Source: Fabrea salina
Lineage: Eukaryota > Ciliophora > Heterotrichea > Heterotrichida > Fabreidae
Assembly (NCBI GenBank): GCA_022984795.1
Contig: JALIHJ010000042.1
Location: 124,001-188,000, forward strand
DNA: 64,000 nt
Direction: 5' to 3'
Shown here: one piece after another, positions 27,745 through 35,783 of the stretch
Numbering within the stretch: position 1 is the stretch's first letter
How the letters are laid out: the number at the start of each line of letters is the position of its first letter
Made by a program: the position numbers and the translations under genes
The notes under the pieces: generated by a model
Told to the model about the DNA's origin: nothing
Seen by the model: only the letters and a program-made list of their open reading frames with translations
Databases searched by the model: none

Positions 27745-28734
27745 ATGGAAACCGAACGAATAGTGGTTGCAAGAAATGTAATCTTAGATAGAGATACAAA
27801 CATATTTTCAGTCAGGTGGAGTCCAGAGGACTCTTTAATAGCTGTAGCTGGCTCTGACGGGTACATTAAAATTTACACTGCAGACTCTGGTTCTTTTGTA
27901 AGGGCTTTGAACTGCCACATAAGTGCCAACAACATGCCTGTCACTTCTGTGCGCTGGCGTCCTTCAAACCCCCACACAAAGACCAAAAACATTTTGCTCG
28001 GGATTACTACTGACGGCGGAATCATGCACTGGCACGCCACTTCAGGTAAACTCATGCACAGTGAGCGCCTTCGAGACAACCACATTTACTCTCTAGACTA
28101 CAGCCCTGGGGGGTCCCAGTTCTGTGTAGGGTGCCGAGACAACAGTATCAAGATTTTTGACGACCACACTAAACAGTTGGCTTCTGAACTCAGCACAGGG
28201 CGCAACGAGCTTTTAGGCCACGTTAACAGAATTCACTCTGTGAAGTTTGTTTCAGAAGACATGGTAATATCGGGAGGGTGGGATAGAAATGTACTGGTGT
28301 GGGACACCAGAGCAAACAGAGTGAGTCATAGTTTTTACGGACCAAATGTGATGGGAGACAGCTTGGACTACAGCAAAGGAAACATCTTAGCAGGGAGCCA
28401 CGACATCAGGGAACAATTGCAGATTTGGTCAGTGGCGGACCAGAGCCATGTTTTAAGTGAAGACCTTAACTCAGAAAGCAGGTCGTGCATGGTTTTCACA
28501 GCACAGTATAGTAAAGCTGACCAAGGAGAGATCTTTGCAGTAGGAGGAGGAGGCAGCTGTGAGACTTACTTTTACGAAACTAAGTCTTTAAAGCAGTTTT
28601 CTGTGCTGACGAACCTAGAAAAGTCTGTGTACTCGCTTGATTTCGCCAACGGGTCAAATAAAATAGCTTTAGGATGTGGAGACGGAACTTTAAGGACTTA
28701 CGAAGTAGTTCAGAACTCCGAAGAGACTTATTAG
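27745..28734 (+). CDS. WD40-repeat protein
   Basis: A 329-aa protein that is a single seven-blade WD40 propeller from end to end. Recognisable units include SVRWSPEDSLIAVAGSDGYIKI, SLDYSPGGSQFCVGCRDNSIKIF and SVKFVSEDMVISGGWDRNVLVWD. A glycine-rich loop (VGGGGSCETYF) precedes the last blade. There is no accessory domain. WD40 proteins of this size are scaffolds; this one does not match SEC13, RACK1 or a COP subunit closely enough to name. It is transcribed divergently from the guanylyl cyclase. Confidence 0.9.
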   Translation: METERIVVARNVILDRDTNIFSVRWSPEDSLIAVAGSDGYIKIYTADSGSFVRALNCHISANNMPVTSVRWRPSNPHTKTKNILLGITTDGGIMHWHATSGKLMHSERLRDNHIYSLDYSPGGSQFCVGCRDNSIKIFDDHTKQLASELSTGRNELLGHVNRIHSVKFVSEDMVISGGWDRNVLVWDTRANRVSHSFYGPNVMGDSLDYSKGNILAGSHDIREQLQIWSVADQSHVLSEDLNSESRSCMVFTAQYSKADQGEIFAVGGGGSCETYFYETKSLKQFSVLTNLEKSVYSLDFANGSNKIALGCGDGTLRTYEVVQNSEETY

Positions 28735-28836
28735 TTTACTTAACTGGTTTTACTAACTAAGAGCAACTAACTTGCTCATAGAATAAACAGAGTCTAGATA
28801 AGCTAAGTAAGTAAAAAAGATAACTGAAGTATAAAA
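28735..28836 (+). other. Intergenic region with a small perfect hairpin
   Basis: These 102 bp separate the WD40 and multi-pass genes on the same strand. They include a perfect 6-bp hairpin with a 5-nt loop, GAGCAA-CTAAC-TTGCTC, at 28761-28777, and a CTAAGTAAGTAAAAAAG block before the next ATG. The hairpin could be part of a 3' UTR or of nothing. No gene was seen. Confidence 0.4.
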
Positions 28837-30165
28837 ATGTTGTGGACACTGTTACCGTGTGCAGGAGCTTATGAGGTAGAAACGCTTTCAGACGGAGAAG
28901 ACATGGGAACTATTAACTTGATTGTAGCTGGAGTGTTGATCCTTGCAATGACCATTGCTTCAATAGCTCTTTTCAGAAAAAGACTTAGCTTAGGGAGCAT
29001 AATTTTGACAGTGAACTTTTTAATGTATGTTAGGTGGCTGCCTTTGATGGATTACCAAGTATCTCCTTTCAACTTTGGGTTCCTCAAAGAATTCAGTAAG
29101 TTTTTCAAGTACGACGACCCCATAGAAATCGAAGAGGGAGCTGTAGAAGAAGTCAGGTTTGCTACTTATATACTGCCGACTTCGCTGTTTTTAAACAACG
29201 CCCAACAAGAAATCCTTTTTTCGCTCTGCTATGTGTTTCTTTCCCTGTCAGCTGTGCCAATAGCTTCTTCTTTGAAAAGCCCAGGGTTCTTTAAGTTGGT
29301 TTTTGCTTTGGGAATGTTTATGAGTTTGGACGTGTTTTTGTTTTCGGTTTTGGAGTTTTCCAACCTTTCGAGCGAAGTAATCCAGATTACAAGTGCTGGA
29401 GTTGCAGGCTTGTACTTTGTGGGTGAGTTAGTGGTCTTGGGATTGCTGATTCATAGAAGCATTAAAAAGGGTTATAGACTTTACTTAGCTTTGTTTACTG
29501 AAGAGTTTAAGGAAAAGTACATTTACTACTACTACACAGCTTTTATGATCAGAAACTTAGCTGCTGGCTGTGTGTTAGTGCTTTTGTTTGACTACAAAAC
29601 TGTTCAATTTATAGCTTTACTACTTTTTGAGTTTGCTTTGGTTTTGTTTGTGTTTATTGCAAGGCCTTTTAAGGCCTTTATGGACTCAATCCTTACAGGA
29701 GTCAACCACGTTATAATGAGTCTGCTGATTTTGTTTCCTTTGTTTTACAACGAGGAACTCATTGACTCAGAAGTTTTAAACCACAGTTTCTTAATTCTAT
29801 TTTGGCTGAACCTACTCAACTTAACTATAAGGTTTGCTTATGACTTAACTCTAAGCAAAAAAGAACCAACTGGAGAAACTCCAAGGGCTCCCCAAGAAAC
29901 AGACAAAGTAACTCCTGAACCCAGAATCAACCAAACCAAAGACGAACCACTTGAGAACAAAATCAAAGAAAACGATCTTTTTGAAAAAACCAAAAAAGAA
30001 CAAGTAGAACAACCAGACACTGGCAAAGCCCAGAGACCCGGACAGTCAAGTCCAGAACCCAAACCTACCAGCACCAGAGGCAGGGGGAGAGGCAGAGCCA
30101 GAGGTCCTCGACAAGGACGTGCTCCTCCGCGAAACATCAACGACATTTCTGTGAAGAGGAGGTAA
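28837..30165 (+). CDS. Multi-pass membrane protein with RG-rich C-terminal tail
   Basis: A 442-aa protein. The first ~20 residues are short and polar. About seven to eight hydrophobic segments lie between residues 27 and 340 (for example LIVAGVLILAMTIASIALF, and a block near IRNLAAGCVLVLLF). The last ~100 residues are cytosolic-looking, acidic then basic, ending in an Arg/Gly-rich stretch (TRGRGRGRARGPRQGRAPP). RG motifs usually bind RNA or are arginine-methylated, which is unusual on a polytopic membrane protein. The membrane part has no recognised family, though large loop-TM proteins like this are common in ciliates. It stops just before the structured RNA candidate. Confidence 0.85.
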   Translation: MLWTLLPCAGAYEVETLSDGEDMGTINLIVAGVLILAMTIASIALFRKRLSLGSIILTVNFLMYVRWLPLMDYQVSPFNFGFLKEFSKFFKYDDPIEIEEGAVEEVRFATYILPTSLFLNNAQQEILFSLCYVFLSLSAVPIASSLKSPGFFKLVFALGMFMSLDVFLFSVLEFSNLSSEVIQITSAGVAGLYFVGELVVLGLLIHRSIKKGYRLYLALFTEEFKEKYIYYYYTAFMIRNLAAGCVLVLLFDYKTVQFIALLLFEFALVLFVFIARPFKAFMDSILTGVNHVIMSLLILFPLFYNEELIDSEVLNHSFLILFWLNLLNLTIRFAYDLTLSKKEPTGETPRAPQETDKVTPEPRINQTKDEPLENKIKENDLFEKTKKEQVEQPDTGKAQRPGQSSPEPKPTSTRGRGRGRARGPRQGRAPPRNINDISVKRR

Positions 30166-30186
30166 TCCCTTAAATGGTTAATGCTT

Positions 30187-30339
30187 TTTCTGGTATTTAA
30201 ACACAGAAAACTCCTAAACTCGCCCTAAACTTACGAGTAAGGAAAATACAGCGTGGATGAATAATCCCGCTTAGGCACTAATTTTTGAAGGGAAAACCCC
30301 AGTGAAGCTCCTTCTTCGAGATAAACTGGGTCTTTTCCC
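30187..30339 (+). ncRNA. Candidate Sm-class small RNA (snRNA- or SL-like)
   Basis: In a 201-bp gap, four hairpins can be drawn in order: TTTCTG/CAGAAA (30187-30209), ACTCG/CGAGT (30218-30238), AGCG-U-GGAT/ATCC-CGCT (30250-30271), and a long one at 30290-30339 (GGGAAAA/TTTTCCC, then CCCAGT/ACTGGG after a small internal loop). The single-stranded AATTTTTGA at 30280-30288 fits the Sm-binding consensus and sits, as in U snRNAs and spliced-leader RNAs, just before a strong 3' hairpin. A splice-donor-like GTAAGG at 30237-30242 is half buried in hairpin 2, as in spliced-leader RNAs. No conserved U1, U2, U4, U5 or U6 signature was found. Ends and strand are estimates. Confidence 0.4.
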
Positions 30340-30366
30340 TATAAAAACTGAGTTTTAATCACTTAA

Positions 30367-31077
30367 ATGGAAGAAACTATCCGCCAAAACAGCTTGAAAG
30401 CTGAAATCTCAAAACTAGAGTTAGAAAACGCTGAGTTAAAGTTAAAAACTCTAGAAATCGAACAAAGCCCAGAAAACCCTTTTAGCTTAAAAGTATGCAA
30501 TGAAACCTTTGTTAGTTTACAAAAAGAACTCAGCAGCCAAGAAGCCCTAAACCAAAAATTAGCACAAAAGTGTCACAAAGTCTTCACAGAAACTAAAAAC
30601 TTAAATAAAAAGTTCACTAAAGCTTCTAAAAGACTTAAGTGCAACGAAGAAGCTAAACTAGCCTTAGAAGAACTCCAAACTAACTTTAAAAGAGTTTTGG
30701 AACTCGAAGAAGCAGTTCACAAAGAAATAGAGTCTACTAAGTGTGAACTCTACCAGAAACCAAATAACTCCAAACAGATCCAAAAACTCACAGAAATAAT
30801 TCTTGACTTAAACTCTAAACTTAAAAGTGACAGAAAACACAAAGAAAAACTTAAACAAAGAATCATACAAAAAGAAAAGGAACTGGCTTCTATAGAGATG
30901 CACAAAAACAACAGTTCTTATGTCTCCATTAAAATCAAAAAACAAGTAGAAGCTATGTACCAAACACTAGAGGAAAAAAACTCTAAAATTCAAAGCTTAG
31001 AATATCAAACAAACCAAATACTCAATCAACTTAACTACTTTTCTAGTCAAATCCAACTAAGTAAAATTGGGGAATAA
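30367..31077 (+). CDS. Coiled-coil protein, 236 aa
   Basis: A 236-aa frame that is coiled coil almost throughout (EISKLELENAELKLKTLE, EELQTNFKRVLELEEAV), rich in Lys, Glu, Leu and Gln with a few Cys. There is no membrane segment and no enzyme motif. It starts 27 bp after the RNA candidate's last hairpin and ends 29 bp before the protease gene. The family is not recognised. Confidence 0.8.
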   Translation: MEETIRQNSLKAEISKLELENAELKLKTLEIEQSPENPFSLKVCNETFVSLQKELSSQEALNQKLAQKCHKVFTETKNLNKKFTKASKRLKCNEEAKLALEELQTNFKRVLELEEAVHKEIESTKCELYQKPNNSKQIQKLTEIILDLNSKLKSDRKHKEKLKQRIIQKEKELASIEMHKNNSSYVSIKIKKQVEAMYQTLEEKNSKIQSLEYQTNQILNQLNYFSSQIQLSKIGE

Positions 31078-31089
31078 ATTAACTTTAAA

Positions 31090-31110
31090 ATGGTGAATGA
31101 ATATAAATGA
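31090..31110 (+). promoter_or_regulatory. Six-codon upstream ORF overlapping the protease start
   Basis: ATG GTG AAT GAA TAT AAA TGA begins 17 bp before the protease ATG. Its TGA (31108-31110) overlaps the protease ATG (31107-31109) in another frame as ATGA. If included in the mRNA it could modulate initiation by termination-reinitiation. It could also lie upstream of the transcription start. Confidence 0.35.
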
Positions 31111-32159
31111 TAGGTGACTACCAAAGAAGCAACGAGTCCAACTCCAACTTCAAAAAAATCACTCTAGGAGTCCTACTTGGTCTTGGAGTTGTAGCAGCTG
31201 TAGCTACTGTTGTGTCTGCTCCTTCTTCACCCCAAACTCCTTCTATTTCCCAACTTGAACTTGACTTCCAGGAATTCAACTCTTTTCTGCAGTCCTTCCA
31301 GAAGGAGTACTCCTCCGAACAAGAAAAGCTAGAACGCTTCCAAGTCTTCCGTGACAACGTAGCTTACATCAGAGCTTTCAACAGCAGAAACAAGGACTGG
31401 AAAATGGGAGTCAACGAATTTGCTGACTTGACTCACGAAGAATTCAAAAGGAACTACTTAAAGCCCTTCCAAAGAGAGGCTGCTGATGTTGAAGCAACTT
31501 ATGGAAGCGACCCTGATATTGTGGACTGGGTTAAGAAAGGTGCAGTCACTCCCGTCAAGAACCAAGGACAGTGCGGAAGCTGCTGGGCTTTCTCCACCAC
31601 TGGAGCTGTAGAAGGAGCTTGGTTCATTACTCATGGACAACTAGTTTCTCTTTCTGAGCAAGAACTCGTTGACTGCTCTTGGGATTATGGCAACCAAGGC
31701 TGTGATGGAGGTTTCATGCCTGACGGATTCAAGTACGTTGAAAAGTATGGACTTACCTCTGAAAAAGACTACCCTTACACTGCTAGAGACGGCAGATGCG
31801 ACAGGAACGAAGTCAGCGAAGTAGTAGCCAGAATCAACACCTACTCATTAGTGGCAAAAGACGACCCCGAAGCACTCAAGCACGCTGTAGCCCAACAACC
31901 TGTGTCAGTGGCAGTTGATGCTGAAAGCTGGCAGTTCTACAAGGGAGGAATTGTGGACGGCAACAGCTGCGGAACTAACTTAGACCACGGAGTCTTGGCA
32001 GTTGGTTACGACTGGAGAGGAGACAACAAGTACTGGTTGGTAAAGAACTCCTGGGGCCAGTACTGGGGAGAAAGAGGTTACGTCCGCATTGGAGTCCAAA
32101 AGGGCGAAGGAGTTTGCGGAATCCAAATGACTCCCTCTTACCCTATAGTTAAATACTAA
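31107..32159 (+). CDS. Papain-family cysteine protease (cathepsin L-like)
   Basis: A 350-aa preproenzyme. An N-terminal hydrophobic segment at about residues 17-39 ([19 protein letters not shown]) preceded by a polar stretch acts as signal or signal-anchor. An I29 propeptide (about 50-110; [24 protein letters not shown]) is followed by the C1 domain from about 135. The domain has the oxyanion Gln and nucleophile in [12 protein letters not shown], the His in [10 protein letters not shown] and the Asn in VKNSWG. The GCDGGFM glycine/Cys motif is present. It is a lysosomal or food-vacuole endopeptidase by family. It looks active. A small upstream ORF precedes it. Confidence 0.96.
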   Translation: MIGDYQRSNESNSNFKKITLGVLLGLGVVAAVATVVSAPSSPQTPSISQLELDFQEFNSFLQSFQKEYSSEQEKLERFQVFRDNVAYIRAFNSRNKDWKMGVNEFADLTHEEFKRNYLKPFQREAADVEATYGSDPDIVDWVKKGAVTPVKNQGQCGSCWAFSTTGAVEGAWFITHGQLVSLSEQELVDCSWDYGNQGCDGGFMPDGFKYVEKYGLTSEKDYPYTARDGRCDRNEVSEVVARINTYSLVAKDDPEALKHAVAQQPVSVAVDAESWQFYKGGIVDGNSCGTNLDHGVLAVGYDWRGDNKYWLVKNSWGQYWGERGYVRIGVQKGEGVCGIQMTPSYPIVKY

Positions 32160-32263
32160 TTTAAGCACAACGCATCGTTCTTCACACAGCTTAGCCTTAA
32201 ATATTGATACTCTGGAACTAACCATCAGTCATAAGTCAATCCTAGAACTATAGTCAGCTAAAT

Positions 32264-34624
32264 ATGAATTGTGAGGAATGCGAATCAGTAAAAGCCAAAG
32301 TGCTGTGCTTAGACTGCGACGAAGCCCTGTGCCAAGAATGTGAGTCAGCTCTGCACAAAGGCGGGAAGCGCAAAGCACACCTGCGTCCTGCTATCTGCTC
32401 TAGTTGTCGAAAAGAGGCATCCGAGGAGTGTTTGGAGTGCCAAGTGAACATTTGCTCAGGATGCCAGAAAGACCACAAATGGCACCAAAGACTCAAGTTC
32501 AAACAGTTCAAACGCTTAGGGGTGTTCTGGGACTTAGAGTCTTGCAAACCGCGTCCGGGAGAAATAGAACTGGTCTTAAAAGAATTGAATCAAAGACTAG
32601 GCACCCCAGAAGTCATAAGGGCTTACGGCCAAGAGCAGTTGCCTGGAATACAAGTGATTTCTCACAAAGGTATTAAAGACGCAGAAGCTATTTTCTTAGA
32701 CATTTCAGTTCAAGCAAGTTCAGGCTTAACTCACATTTTGTTAATAAGTGCCCATGGCGAGACACTTAAGCATCATTTGATGCAGTTGAAATCAAACTTG
32801 CCGCATGTAGATATAATGATTTCCAACAGTATATTACCTTTGAATCCCCAGCCGGTTGAAACCTTCTGCGCGGAAGCCAGACATTCACCTCCTAAATCAA
32901 GACATTCTGAGTTTTCTAGAGCCAACTGGCCTTTGGAGTTCCAGAAGTTTCCTGTCCAGAACTCAACTGTAAATAAGTTCACCCAGTACCTTAGGGAGGA
33001 GGCTTATAGGGGAGTAGTTGTACATGACTTACACGAAGTTCGCAAAACTTTATCTAGGAAGTTCGAGTTGCCACAAAACGAAGTAGTGGACATTCTTAAA
33101 GAAGCTGAAAAGCAACAACTCATTCACGCCACTAAAAGAGACTTTGGAGACTTAGGAAGCTTCATAAACATTAGTTTGCTAGTCAAAAGGGTGTCTTTGG
33201 AGTGCCTGTTATGGGCTCTTAGATCCCTTATGTTGGATGAAATGCTTCCAAGCGAAAAAGCTATTCAGTCCCGAATCAAAGAAGCATTTGGCCTTAAAAT
33301 GAACAACGCAGACTGGAACTTGTTGATGCAAAAAATCCGAAGTCATTCACACTCTAGTTCAGCTTTTGGAAGGAGCTATTTATTTGGATGCAGAAACAGC
33401 TTACCTAAGTTCGACATCAAAACTGTAAGTGAGCCTGTAAGTGGCAATGAAACCAATTTAATATACCCAAGGGGAGAAGAGTGGGTAGCTCTGGACCAGA
33501 ACTCCAAGTACGGAGACTTCCTCAACATCAAAGAAACTCAGTACTGGAAAGACTTTAAAGGCTTCATTAAAAACTACTTTATGAGTAGACAGTCCCGAAA
33601 TGCTAGGGCCATTCAAGGAGGCAAGTACGGGTGCGCTCAGTTTTTGAAGCTGTGCGGACCCTCGAGCTTGCGGGACTTTTCTTTAGGAAGACTTAGCTAC
33701 ATGGTCCAACTTGCAATAAACGACGATATAGTAAGGTACCAAAAAACCTTTATAGTATGGAGTAAAGACTACAAGTCCAATGCTTCTCAACTAGAAGTCA
33801 AGCAAAAACTTAACTCAGTCAAGTCTGCCATTGTAAAGATCCTTTCAAAGCAAACTGTAACTCTAGCCCAGTTGCCTAACTTCATCAAAAAAGAATTAGG
33901 CTACTCCCCCGACCTAGTTGAACTAGGCTTCCCAAAACTAAAAGACCTGCTTGAAAGCATTTCTGAAGTTAAGATTGAACGGAAGTCTAACGACCAGCCC
34001 TACGCAGTTCTACAGAGAAACGAAGCCGAAGAAGTTTTGAAGTGCATTAAGTTCATTCTGAGCGAATACAAGTTTGGACTCTCAGAAAGTTCGCTTGAAA
34101 AAGTGCTTAACTCCAAAGGCAAACTGGTTAACTGGAGTCAGTTCAGCTGTTCAAGCTTGGTAGAGTTCATAGAGTTCTTTGGGGGGTCTTTTGCTGAGGT
34201 AGTCAGGACTCCTGAAACCTGCATGATCTTTAACACGGAACAGAGCCCTCAAGCCTTTTACGTTTTCCATCCCAACTCAGCTGTTCTGGAGCACACACAA
34301 CCTGAGTACTACCTCAGCAACCACGGATGTTCTAGTTCAGACATTCCAATGAGTTCAATGCGCCAGCCTATGCAGAAGATCATCAACGTTTCAAACTTGC
34401 CCGAAGAGTTTATGAGCTCCTTTGAAGAAAAACCTATAGAACCAACTCAAGGGACTTCTACAAGAGGGTCTTCTCAGGTGGTGCTTGACGACTTAGACAG
34501 CCCTTCTTCCAAAAAGCACTTTCGAGCTTCAAGTGAAGACCTTTCCAACAACCTGAACGGCTTTACGCGGAAGAATCCTTTATCCTGGGCGGAAATTAAA
34601 CCGCCTCCTGGATTTGAATATTAA
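32264..34624 (+). CDS. B-box/NYN/LOTUS domain protein, putative RNA regulator
   Basis: A 786-aa protein. Residues 1-85 hold two B-box-like zinc modules (CEECESVKAKVLCLDCDE, CSSCRKEASEECLECQ). Residues about 87-230 match a NYN/PIN-like RNase fold beginning GVFWDLESCKPRPG, where the first acidic residue of the active site is present. Later helical blocks look like OST-HTH/LOTUS domains: one near 245-310 (VVHDLHEVRKTLSRKF, NEVVDILKEAEKQQLIH) and a second near 525-580 (LAQLPNFIKKELG, LGFPKLKDLLESI). The architecture recalls MARF1-type NYN-LOTUS proteins that silence or bind RNA. The C-terminus is disordered. The catalytic residues beyond the first Asp were not checked. Confidence 0.8.
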   Translation: MNCEECESVKAKVLCLDCDEALCQECESALHKGGKRKAHLRPAICSSCRKEASEECLECQVNICSGCQKDHKWHQRLKFKQFKRLGVFWDLESCKPRPGEIELVLKELNQRLGTPEVIRAYGQEQLPGIQVISHKGIKDAEAIFLDISVQASSGLTHILLISAHGETLKHHLMQLKSNLPHVDIMISNSILPLNPQPVETFCAEARHSPPKSRHSEFSRANWPLEFQKFPVQNSTVNKFTQYLREEAYRGVVVHDLHEVRKTLSRKFELPQNEVVDILKEAEKQQLIHATKRDFGDLGSFINISLLVKRVSLECLLWALRSLMLDEMLPSEKAIQSRIKEAFGLKMNNADWNLLMQKIRSHSHSSSAFGRSYLFGCRNSLPKFDIKTVSEPVSGNETNLIYPRGEEWVALDQNSKYGDFLNIKETQYWKDFKGFIKNYFMSRQSRNARAIQGGKYGCAQFLKLCGPSSLRDFSLGRLSYMVQLAINDDIVRYQKTFIVWSKDYKSNASQLEVKQKLNSVKSAIVKILSKQTVTLAQLPNFIKKELGYSPDLVELGFPKLKDLLESISEVKIERKSNDQPYAVLQRNEAEEVLKCIKFILSEYKFGLSESSLEKVLNSKGKLVNWSQFSCSSLVEFIEFFGGSFAEVVRTPETCMIFNTEQSPQAFYVFHPNSAVLEHTQPEYYLSNHGCSSSDIPMSSMRQPMQKIINVSNLPEEFMSSFEEKPIEPTQGTSTRGSSQVVLDDLDSPSSKKHFRASSEDLSNNLNGFTRKNPLSWAEIKPPPGFEY

Positions 34625-34648
34625 TGTATTTTGTAAAATAAACTTATT

Positions 34649-35783
34649 ATGGAACCCAAAAAAAGAGTAAATTCTTATAGCTCATCTACTTCAGAGCCCC
34701 ACTCCAGGTCTCACAAAAAAGAGGCTTCGCATTACAGTTGGCAAGAAGGAGATGTCATTGCAGGCAAGTACAAAATAATAGACTTTTTAGGCGACGGAAC
34801 CTTCGGAAGGGTTCTGGAAGTCGAAGACACTGAGGGGTGTCGCAAAGCTATGAAAGTTGTCAGGGCAGTGGACCGCTACGTAGAAGCCGCCAAAATTGAA
34901 GCCCAGATTTTGCGAGAAGTCAACCAAGCAGACCCCACACACCAGTCACACATAGTTCGGTTATTTGAAGACTTTCCAATGGGGGACAACTACTGTTTGG
35001 TGTTTGAAAAGCTTGGAAGAAGCTTGTTTGACGTGATCAAACTCAACAAATTCAGAGGTAAAGCCTAGTTAGGCTTCAAAATGGAGCAAGTCCAGGAGTT
35101 CGCCAGACAACTTTTGAAGTCCCTAGACTTTATGCACACACTCAAGTTAACTCACACCGATCTCAAGCCTGAAAACATCCTTTTGGTGGATGACAACTTA
35201 CGTTGGGACTCAGAAAGAGTAAATTACACTAAAGCGCGTGTACCTCCCCACAAACACTGAAATTAGGGTAATTGACTTCGGGGGAGCTACTTTCCGAGAT
35301 GAGCACCACTCCACAATCATCAACACAAGACAGTACAGAGGGCCTGAAGTTATTTTAGGTATTTCCTAAGCAGAACTGGGTTGGGAAGAAAGTAGTGACC
35401 TCTGGTCCTTAGGGTGTATTTTAGTTGAGCTCTACACAGGGGAAGTTTTGTTTCCTACCCACGACAACTACGAGCACCTTGCTATGATGGAAAAGGTCCT
35501 AGGTCCCCTGCCAGTTTGGATGACTCGGAAAGTGTCCAGGCCTTTCCGTAAGTACTTTGACTCCAACTTTAGACTCAACTTTCCTAAACACGCTGAAAAA
35601 AAGAATGAAAGAGCACTAAAAAGACTTCCGTACTTCGAGGTAAATTATAGAAAGGACTTAGTCACCTCTAGGTATTCAGACTTCAGAGAACTAGTTTATG
35701 ACATGCTGGAGTATCTTCCTTCCCACAGGACCAAGGCAAGGGACGCTCTTTCGCATAGATTCTTTAAAGGACAGTTAGATTAA
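34649..35783 (+). CDS. CLK/LAMMER-family dual-specificity kinase
   Basis: Four exons (34649-35057, 35073-35218, 35235-35358, 35374-35783) give 362 aa after removing 15-, 16- and 15-nt introns. A short Ser/Arg-rich head precedes the kinase domain: [18 protein letters not shown], a catalytic loop [12 protein letters not shown], and DFGGAT. The family signature [11 protein letters not shown] near the C-lobe identifies LAMMER/CLK. The activation segment reads [11 protein letters not shown]. CLKs phosphorylate SR proteins and control splicing, apt in a genome with 15-nt introns. The final 20 bp overlap the stop end of the convergent glucosidase gene. Confidence 0.93.
35058..35072 (+). other. 15-nt spliceosomal intron (CLK intron 1)
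   Basis: GTAAAGCCTAGTTAG with A at position 10, phase 1. It removes an in-frame TAG and joins RFRG to the next exon. Confidence 0.92.
35219..35234 (+). other. 16-nt spliceosomal intron (CLK intron 2)
   Basis: GTAAATTACACTAAAG: 16 nt, A at position 10, ends AAG. The 16-nt length restores the frame into [16 protein letters not shown]. Confidence 0.85.
35359..35373 (+). other. 15-nt spliceosomal intron (CLK intron 3)
   Basis: GTATTTCCTAAGCAG with A at position 10 and a CAG end. Splicing joins GPEVIL to [14 protein letters not shown], a normal kinase continuation. Confidence 0.88.

Noticed and set aside
27713-27799. Extended N-terminus for the guanylyl cyclase
   Set aside because: The frame is open for 29 codons more, but it overlaps the start of the divergent WD40 gene and looks unlike a protein start. 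ATG 27712 is used.
28761-28777. Bacterial-type transcription terminator
   Set aside because: The hairpin is perfect but short, has no U-tract, and the organism is eukaryotic.
30223-30233. Telomerase RNA template (CCCTAAAC in hairpin loop)
   Set aside because: The loop looks like part of a C-rich telomere repeat, but it does not hold one and a half repeats and lies in a closed 5-bp hairpin. Not enough to call telomerase RNA.
30230-30240. U1 snRNA 5' end (ACTTACG)
   Set aside because: CTTAC could pair with GTAAG donors, but it is inside a hairpin loop, not at an RNA 5' end, and the U1 stem-loop I protein-binding loop is absent.
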